The notes under the pieces were generated by a model that was not told the origin of the DNA, made no database searches, and was given only the letters and a program-made list of their open reading frames with translations. From Amycolatopsis coloradensis (GTDB lineage Bacteria > Actinomycetota > Actinomycetes > Mycobacteriales > Pseudonocardiaceae), in the NCBI RefSeq assembly GCF_037997115.1, contig NZ_CP150484.1:3978871-4042870 (forward strand): 64,000 nucleotides of DNA, read 5' to 3'. Made by a program: the position numbers and the translations under genes. Positions 58,603 through 64,000 of this stretch are shown one piece after another (the first letter of the stretch is position 1; every line of letters starts with the position of its first letter).

Positions 58603-59648
58603 CCGGCCGCTCTTTCCCGCACCCCGTGCAGTTCCGCGTAGACCTCGTCGGGCACCGGCACTCCGTGCGCACGGAAGCGGGCCGCGCGTTCACCCTCGTG
58701 CCAGCCGGGATAGACGACCGGGACTGCGGCGTCGCGGGCGGGCCAGCCACGCACGGCGGCGAAGAGCGCGGTCGCGTCGGCGGCGAATCCGCCGCGCAGG
58801 AGTTCCGGTGCGATCGCCAGCGTCAGAACGCCGATGTCGTCGTCACGGTTCCCGTCGGCGGACAGCGCGCCGAGCGCGGCGCCGGGGACCAGCGCGCCGA
58901 GCACTTCGACGAGCAGGCCCAGCCCGAATCCCTTGTAGGCGCCCGTTTCGGGGTCGCCGCCCAGCCACAGCAGGTGGGCGCCCCCTCGGTCGAACGCGGC
59001 GGCGTCGGTCACCGGTGCGCCGTCGTCGGTGGCGAGCCACCCCGGTGGGATCGCCCGGCCTTCCCTCGCCGCGGCCCGCACGCGCCCGGTCGGCACGACG
59101 GTGGTGCTCATGTCGAGGACGAACGGGTGCGCGTCACCGGCGGGGCAGGCCAGCGCGAGCGGGTTCGTGCCGAGCATCGTCGCCGCGCCGCCCGGGGGCG
59201 GGGCGATGCGCTGCCCGCCACAGTTCGACGCGACGAGGCCGATCATGCCGTGGGTGACGGCGCGCGCGGCGTGGTGACCGGCGCAGCCGATATGCGTGGC
59301 GCCCCGCAGGGACACCATCCCGATGCCGTACCGTGACGCCCTGGCACACGCCAGTTCCATGGCCTGCGACGCCGACCACAACCCCAGTGTGCGCCGGGCG
59401 TCGGCGAGGACGCAGGCGCCGAGATCGGTCTGGATCACCATATCCGCCGCCGGATCGGCGCGTCCGTCGTCGAGCAGTGGCAGGTACAGCCGCGTCAGGT
59501 TGACCAGTCCGTGTGAGGTCACCCCGGTCAGGTCACCATGACACAACGCCGTGGCCGCGATCGCCGCCCGGTCCCCGGGAACGCCACGGTCCACGAAGAT
59601 CCTGGTGACCAGGGAGAGAAGCTCCGGATAGGGCATCAGCACGGTCAT
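58599..59648 (-). CDS. Ldh2/malate-type NAD(P)H dehydrogenase
   Basis: A 349-aa member of the malate/L-lactate dehydrogenase (Ldh2) fold. Characteristic parts are VTSHGLVNLTRLYLPLL (residues about 41-57), LRGATHIGCAGHHAARAV with the catalytic His near 117, and PLALACPAGDAHPFVLDMST. Members reduce 2-oxo acids, imines or delta-1-pyrroline-2-carboxylates. Coupled by ATGA to the M20 gene before it and to the Gfo/Idh gene after it. Substrate unknown; imine or keto-sugar acid reduction is plausible here. Confidence 0.85.
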   Translation of the reverse strand: MTVLMPYPELLSLVTRIFVDRGVPGDRAAIAATALCHGDLTGVTSHGLVNLTRLYLPLLDDGRADPAADMVIQTDLGACVLADARRTLGLWSASQAMELACARASRYGIGMVSLRGATHIGCAGHHAARAVTHGMIGLVASNCGGQRIAPPPGGAATMLGTNPLALACPAGDAHPFVLDMSTTVVPTGRVRAAAREGRAIPPGWLATDDGAPVTDAAAFDRGGAHLLWLGGDPETGAYKGFGLGLLVEVLGALVPGAALGALSADGNRDDDIGVLTLAIAPELLRGGFAADATALFAAVRGWPARDAAVPVVYPGWHEGERAARFRAHGVPVPDEVYAELHGVRERAAG

Positions 59649-60865
59649 GCTCCTTCGTTCCGGCTGAATCGCACGACGATCTCGCGGACGAGATCACTGA
59701 ACCTGTCGAGTTCTTCGACGCCGGCGTACTCCCCGGCGGAGTGCGCGTTGTTGTCGCCCAGGGAACCGGGGCCGAGGACGGCCGTCCGGGTGCCGGGGAC
59801 GTCGGCGAGCCAGAGGGCGTCGCAGGTGAAGCCGGGCTCGTCGTCGGGCCAGCGGGGAGCCAGCCCGTCCAGCAGCGGGATGTCCCGCGCGGTCAGGACG
59901 GGCAGGTCGCGTTTGAGCCAGCGGACCTCGGTGATCGCCACGGCGTCGGCCGCGGTACGGGCGAAGGCGGGTTTCTCGCGGAACCGGGTGCCGAACTCGG
60001 CGAGCCCCGACCGCAGGCCGTCCTCCAGTGCGGAGGTCATCTTCGACGCCGCTTCCCGGCTGTCGTAAGGAATGTTGAGCAGAAGCTCTCCGCTGCCGTA
60101 CACCCTGTTGTGCAGGCGGCCGGTGTGCAGCCCCGCTGTGCAGACTCGACCGTGTTTCGCCAGGTCGAGCGCCAGATGCTGAGCGAGGAAGCCGAGCAGG
60201 ACGGTGGCGTTGTGTCCCCGGTGCGGTTCGTCGTCGATCGCGTCGTCCCCGCGCACTCGCACGCACGCGGTCATCGACGCCGAGCAGCGTGGCAGGTAGC
60301 GCAGGCCGGTCGGCTCGCAGAAGATGTTGAGTTCGCCGTGGAATCCGGCCTCGACGAGCGGCCGTGTGCCGAACGTGCCCATCGCGCCGCCCTCTTCACC
60401 GGATACGGCCTGGATGAGCACACCGGCGTCCCTGCCCACCGCCGGATCCGCCGCGACGGCGGCCCGGACCCCGGCCAGCAGCGCCACCGCGGGCCCCTTG
60501 GCGTCGATCGCGCCACGGCCGGTGAACCGGACCCCGTCGAAACCCGCCGGTTCGAACGGCGCCACGGTGTCGAGGTGGACGTTGAACATCACGGCGGGTG
60601 TGGCCGGTCCGAGCCGGAGGACCAGGCTCGGCTGACAGGCGAGGAATTCCGGTCCGGCTTCGCGGACCGCGACCGGGACACCGGGCCGGTCCAGCACCGA
60701 GGGTTCCGGGCTGCCGAGGTACAGCGTCTCGAAACCGATCCCGGCCGCCGCGTCGGCGTAGTCCCGCATCGCCTCCCAGAGGCGGATTTCGCCGGACGTT
60801 TCGAGCGGACCGGCCGTCGGCAGGGCGAGCAGCCGTAGCAGCAGATCCCGGTCCTCGCGGATCAC
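59645..60865 (-). CDS. M20-family deacylase/peptidase
   Basis: A 406-aa ArgE/DapE-type zinc hydrolase. VMFNVHLDTVAPFEP supplies the first metal His-x-Asp, GRGAIDAKGPAVALLAGV the bridging Asp, VSGEEGGAMGT the catalytic Glu pair and HSAGEYAGVEELDRFSDLV the C-terminal His. Homologues remove acyl groups from amino acids or amino-sugars. GTG at 60865 overlaps the preceding stop by GTGA. In this locus it could unmask a protected amine late in the pathway. Confidence 0.87.
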   Translation of the reverse strand: MIREDRDLLLRLLALPTAGPLETSGEIRLWEAMRDYADAAAGIGFETLYLGSPEPSVLDRPGVPVAVREAGPEFLACQPSLVLRLGPATPAVMFNVHLDTVAPFEPAGFDGVRFTGRGAIDAKGPAVALLAGVRAAVAADPAVGRDAGVLIQAVSGEEGGAMGTFGTRPLVEAGFHGELNIFCEPTGLRYLPRCSASMTACVRVRGDDAIDDEPHRGHNATVLLGFLAQHLALDLAKHGRVCTAGLHTGRLHNRVYGSGELLLNIPYDSREAASKMTSALEDGLRSGLAEFGTRFREKPAFARTAADAVAITEVRWLKRDLPVLTARDIPLLDGLAPRWPDDEPGFTCDALWLADVPGTRTAVLGPGSLGDNNAHSAGEYAGVEELDRFSDLVREIVVRFSRNEGA

Positions 60866-61680
60866 CGGAACAGCCCGGCCATCGCCCGGCCCGCGGCGAC
60901 GAACGTGGCCGCGGCGTCCCTGGCGAGCACACCCGGCTCGTGGGGTTTGATCGCGAGATGCGGCTCCAGCGACCACGCGCCGCTGTATCCGTTGGCCTGT
61001 AGAAACTTCACACAGTCCGCCACGCGTGCTTCGCCCTCGCCGGGGACGGTGAAGCCGTGCTCGTCCGCGTCCTTGACGTGCACGTGCTCGACATGGTCGG
61101 CGATATCGGCGAGCAGGTCGAATCCATCGTAGCCGTGGGCCACGCCGTTTCCGGTGTCGAACAACAACTTCAGTGCCGGGCTCGCGACCTCGTCCAGCAG
61201 TTCGAGTATCCGCTCGGCACTCGTGCCCGCCCAGCCCGAGCAGTTCTCGTGCAGCAGCGTCACGCCGTGGTGTTCGGCGCGTTCGGCGAGAACGGTGATC
61301 CTCGCGATGGCCCGGCGACGCCAGTCGTGCTCACTCAGGCCGTCATCGGGATACGACATGATCCGGAGGTAGCGGGTGCCGATCGACCGGGCTCGCCTGG
61401 CGAGGACGTCCAGTTCCGTGAGGTCGTGCCGGAACTCGCCGGTGATCGGCCTGCCCCAGCCACCGATCCGGGACGCCAGGCAGACCACGCTCATCGCCTT
61501 GTCCGCCAGCGTCGTCGCGACCTCGTCGAACCGCTCGTCGGTGAGGTCGGCGACGGGGATCCGATCGAGGGTGCGCAGCTCCATCATCCGCCAGCCCAGT
61601 GCGTCGAGCGCCGCGATCTGGCCGCCGAGGTCGTCGGCCGCCTCATCGGTGATGCCGGCGAACACCGGATCAGTCGGCAT
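60862..61680 (-). CDS. sugar isomerase/epimerase TIM-barrel protein
   Basis: A 272-aa AP endonuclease-family 2/xylose isomerase-like TIM barrel. Likely metal residues are in GVTLLHENCSGW (Glu near residue 145), KLLFDTGNG, HVEHVHVKDAD and WSLEPHL, as expected for the H/E/D set of these epimerases. The reaction is probably isomerisation of a keto sugar or inosose. Overlaps the Gfo/Idh gene before it by 11 bases and the M20 gene after it. Confidence 0.87.
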   Translation of the reverse strand: MPTDPVFAGITDEAADDLGGQIAALDALGWRMMELRTLDRIPVADLTDERFDEVATTLADKAMSVVCLASRIGGWGRPITGEFRHDLTELDVLARRARSIGTRYLRIMSYPDDGLSEHDWRRRAIARITVLAERAEHHGVTLLHENCSGWAGTSAERILELLDEVASPALKLLFDTGNGVAHGYDGFDLLADIADHVEHVHVKDADEHGFTVPGEGEARVADCVKFLQANGYSGAWSLEPHLAIKPHEPGVLARDAAATFVAAGRAMAGLFR

Positions 61681-62689
61681 GGGCCGCCACCGCGTCGGGT
61701 TCGGGGCGCGAGACCGGTTCCGCGCAGATGTTCTTGGCCACCGACAGCAGTTGCACCACCTCGGTGGCGAAGGTGAACCCCTGCGTCTGCTCCTTGTCCA
61801 CCAGGAACTTCCGGTAGGCCACGGACATCCACTCCGTCATGGCGTCGTCGCGCAGCACGACGTGCTCGGACCGGCCGCTCGACCGCAGGGTCAGCTGCGA
61901 ATGGTGGTCGTCGCCGCTCACCGCGAAATGCCCGACCGCGGTACCCGTTTCGAAGTCGACGGTGACCCGCCGCTCGCGTACCGGTGAGGTGAGATCCGAA
62001 CGAATCTCCGTGTGGATCCCCGAATTGTGCCGGAGACCGACGGTGGCCCCGCCCATCCGGGGGCCGACGTTCCCGTCGACCTCGAGATCGGTCCCGGACG
62101 CGTGGGTGACCCGCGCGGCGCCCGCGAGCCGCAGCGCGAGCGCGACTCCGTGCGGCAGCTCGACGTCGAAGGCGGTCGGATGTCCCGGCGTCACGAGCGA
62201 CCGGCGGAAGCGCGGTTTGTTCTGCACGATGCCGATGGACTTCGGAGCGCCGAAGCGGCCGCTGCGGATCAGCTCGACCAACCGCGCGGTGAGCGTGCTG
62301 GCGAGCCAGGGCTCGACGACCTCGATATGCAGTTTGTATTTGCGGCGCAGGCGGATGATCCGCGCGAGGTCGTCGATGTCGGCGGCGAGCGGCTTCTCGA
62401 CGATCACCTTGCGGAAGCCCAGCGTGGCCAGTTCGGAGAGCACGGTGAGACGTTCGGTCGGCGGTGTGCAGACGTGCGCGACGGTGCGGGAGGGGTCGAG
62501 CCCGGCGGCCGCGGCCTCGATGGTCGGCACGACCTCGAGACCTGCCCGTGCGGCGACGTTCGGTCGCGGTTCGCACGCCGTGACGGGAGCGTCGTCGAAG
62601 AGCTGCGGGGTTCGGGTACGGAGTTTGGCCAAGACCGGCAGATGCAGACCCGCGCCTGCCCGGCCGAGTCCCACAATGAGTGAACGCAC
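61670..62689 (-). CDS. Gfo/Idh/MocA-family oxidoreductase
   Basis: A 339-aa protein with VRSLIVGLGRAGAGLHLPVL at the N-terminus (dinucleotide loop), VIVEKPLAADIDD (EKP motif near residue 92-104) and a substrate domain with DVELPHGVALALRLAG. It is a distant paralogue of the protein at 57658. I chose GTG 62689; an ATG at 62728 gives 13 more residues without RBS support. It starts the minus-strand operon and is divergent from the DegT-family aminotransferase, a pairing (3-keto sugar formation then transamination) seen in kanosamine/AHBA-type pathways. Confidence 0.83.
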   Translation of the reverse strand: MRSLIVGLGRAGAGLHLPVLAKLRTRTPQLFDDAPVTACEPRPNVAARAGLEVVPTIEAAAAGLDPSRTVAHVCTPPTERLTVLSELATLGFRKVIVEKPLAADIDDLARIIRLRRKYKLHIEVVEPWLASTLTARLVELIRSGRFGAPKSIGIVQNKPRFRRSLVTPGHPTAFDVELPHGVALALRLAGAARVTHASGTDLEVDGNVGPRMGGATVGLRHNSGIHTEIRSDLTSPVRERRVTVDFETGTAVGHFAVSGDDHHSQLTLRSSGRSEHVVLRDDAMTEWMSVAYRKFLVDKEQTQGFTFATEVVQLLSVAKNICAEPVSRPEPDAVAAHAD

Positions 62690-62870
62690 TGGTGAGCCTG
62701 CTCCTCGGAGTTTCCATTCGGAATACATCGCAAAACTGACATCCGCGATGATCGAGTGTCAATACTCTCCGCGTGAGTTGACCAGGAAGTGCGAACCTGC
62801 CGAGTGGCCGGTTTTCCTGACCTACGCTCGGGAACGGGTCTCAACGCCACCGGAGGTGGGTACGCTGTCG
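62690..62870. promoter_or_regulatory. divergent promoter region
   Basis: This 181-base region separates divergent operons. TTGACA on the minus strand (62757-62762) could be the -35 box of the left operon, and a TTGACC at 62778 may serve the right one. Spacing to -10 boxes is not convincing by eye. A TGACA/TGTCA inverted pair (about 62736-62761) could be an operator. Confidence 0.35.
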
Positions 62871-64000
62871 GTGTCATTTTTCAACCAATCGAGCACATTC
62901 GAGCGAACGTGGCCCAGTGCCAGACGACATATTCTCGACGTCATCGAAAATGGCAAGTATTCGCACGGCCGCAAGGTGGCCGAGCTGGAATCCGCGCTGG
63001 CCGGCTACACCGGCGCGAAGTTTGTCATCGGGGTCAACAGTGGCACGGACGCGTTGGTCCTGCTGTTGCGGGCGGCGGGTCTGCGGCCTGGTGACGAAGT
63101 GGTCGTCCCCGCCTTCTCCTTCGGGGCGTCGGCCACCTCGGTCGTGCTCGCGGGCGGCCGGCCGGTCTTCGCCGACATCGAGCCGGACGGGTACGGCATC
63201 GACCCCGCCGCGGTGGCGGACGCCGCGGGGGAGCGCTCCCGGTTCGTCATGCCGACGCATCTGTTCTCGCGGCTCGCGGACATCGACGGCGTCCTCGCCG
63301 TGGCTCAGCGGCTCGGGCTCGCCGTGGTGGAGGACAGCGCGGAGGCCATCGGCATGCGCCATCGTGGCAGGCACGCCGGGCTTTTCGGGGCGGGCGGGGT
63401 GCTGTCGTTCTTCCCGACCAAGACGCTGGGCGCGCTCGGTGACGCGGGCGCGGTCCTCACCGACGACCGGCGGATCGCCGAGACCGCCGACGCGCTCCGC
63501 CACCACGGCCGGTTCGGCGGCACGATCGCCGATTTCCCCGCCATCTCCACGGCGACCGGCCTGCCCGGCGTGAACAGCAAGATGGACGACATCCAGGCCG
63601 CCATTCTCCTCGCGAAGCTCGCCAGGCTGGACCTCGACATCGTTCGCCGCGCGGAACTGGCCGCCCGGTACACGGCGGCGCTCGCGGAAGTCGAGGGGGT
63701 GCGCAAGCTGCCGTCGGCGCGGCCGGACAGCGTGTTCTACGTCTACGTGGTGGAGGTCGAGTCGCGCGACGACTTGGCGGCGCATCTGTCGGCCCACGGT
63801 GTGCAGACCGAGGTCTATTACCCGTCGCCGCTGCCTCTGCAACCCTGCTTCGCCGGGCTCGGCCACCGGAAGGGCGATTTCCCGAACGCCGAGAACGCCT
63901 GCCGTCGTACCCTCGCGCTGCCGCTGTATCCGGACATGTCCACCGGGGACTGTGACCGTGTCTGCGACTCGATCCGCGCGTTCTACCGCGGGCGGCGTGG
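62871..64000 (+). CDS. DegT/DnrJ/EryC1-family aminotransferase (partial, runs off end)
   Basis: At least 376 residues, open to the end of the window. Motifs: NQSSTFERTWPSARRHILDV, KYSHGRKVAELESALAGYTG, FVIGVNSGTDALVLLLRAAG, VVVPAFSFGASATSVVLAGG, AVVEDSAEAIGM and SFFPTKTLGALGDAGAV, whose lysine binds PLP. This is a PLP-dependent sugar aminotransferase, close in pattern to AHBA synthase/kanosamine-type enzymes (RifK/NtdA relatives). The GTG at 62871 is chosen; an upstream GTG at 62856 is closer to GGAGG. The C-terminal portion ending RAFYRGRR is nearly complete. Confidence 0.88.
   Translation, partial: MSFFNQSSTFERTWPSARRHILDVIENGKYSHGRKVAELESALAGYTGAKFVIGVNSGTDALVLLLRAAGLRPGDEVVVPAFSFGASATSVVLAGGRPVFADIEPDGYGIDPAAVADAAGERSRFVMPTHLFSRLADIDGVLAVAQRLGLAVVEDSAEAIGMRHRGRHAGLFGAGGVLSFFPTKTLGALGDAGAVLTDDRRIAETADALRHHGRFGGTIADFPAISTATGLPGVNSKMDDIQAAILLAKLARLDLDIVRRAELAARYTAALAEVEGVRKLPSARPDSVFYVYVVEVESRDDLAAHLSAHGVQTEVYYPSPLPLQPCFAGLGHRKGDFPNAENACRRTLALPLYPDMSTGDCDRVCDSIRAFYRGRR

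Noticed and set aside
1..64000. tRNA, rRNA, CRISPR or replication origin
   Set aside because: No cloverleaf-forming segment, repeat-spacer array or DnaA-box cluster was seen by eye; a tRNA/CRISPR search program would be decisive.

Overview
The window is high-GC DNA with GTG/TTG starts, 4-bp ATGA/GTGA gene overlaps and gene families typical of mycelial Actinomycetota. A Pseudonocardiales genome such as Amycolatopsis is my best guess, by inference only. No tRNA, rRNA, CRISPR array or intact insertion sequence was seen.

Layout. (1) 1-11.1 kb is a hypoxia/dormancy-type island: two Acg-type nitroreductases, four universal stress proteins, a CBS-BON and a CBS protein, a WS/DGAT acyltransferase, a flavodoxin and an Rv1733c-like membrane protein. 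It also carries decayed copies of phosphoketolase and of a ribosome-hibernation factor. Several intergenic regions contain DosR/DevR-like G/C-rich dyads, but no dosR gene is present. (2) 11.1-12.3 kb is degraded DNA with an ArsR-type regulator pseudogene. (3) 12.3-24.9 kb is a compact biosynthetic cluster on the + strand. It holds a carrier-protein/membrane protein of the NRPS-terminal (Pls/PosA/MA) type, an adenylation-carrier NRPS, a SyrP/TauD-like dioxygenase, SbnB-like and SbnA-like enzymes for 2,3-diaminopropionate (Dap), a threonine-synthase-like PLP enzyme, and a large SARP-NB-ARC-TPR activator with one in-frame TTA codon. The set points to a Dap-type (or 2,3-diaminobutyrate-type) amino acid being activated, possibly hydroxylated, and joined by a membrane-bound ligase carried on a separate polypeptide from the adenylation domain.

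(4) 25-35 kb is mixed: a methyltransferase, a TetR/oxidoreductase divergon with a clear operator, a lipoprotein/membrane pair, an APC permease, an MHS-type MFS transporter, and fragments of SDR, ECF sigma factor and metallo-beta-lactamase-fold genes. (5) 35.3-44.7 kb is a minus-strand operon with mostly 4-bp overlaps: MFS, deacetylase with an unusual N-terminal domain, AurF-like diiron oxygenase, two dCTP-deaminase-fold proteins, GT4, GlfT2-like GT2, HAD phosphatase, GH3. The two deaminase-fold proteins each lack a different part of the canonical active site. I do not recognise this combination as a described pathway.

(6) 44.8-55.4 kb holds a HIT protein, a secreted beta-propeller phytase with a PHO-box-like element, two HTH-NB-ARC-TPR (STAND) regulators, a SARP-DNA-binding/XRE fusion coupled to a 28-aa hydrophobic peptide, secreted proteins, a frameshifted M23 peptidase and a large hairpin. 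A 24-nt element occurs twice around one STAND gene. (7) 55.4-64 kb has a nucleotide-sugar dehydrogenase, an EF-hand protein, and the edge of an amino-sugar/aminocyclitol-type cluster (two Gfo/Idh/MocA enzymes, an Ldh2-type dehydrogenase, M20 deacylase, TIM-barrel isomerase, DegT-family aminotransferase running off the end).
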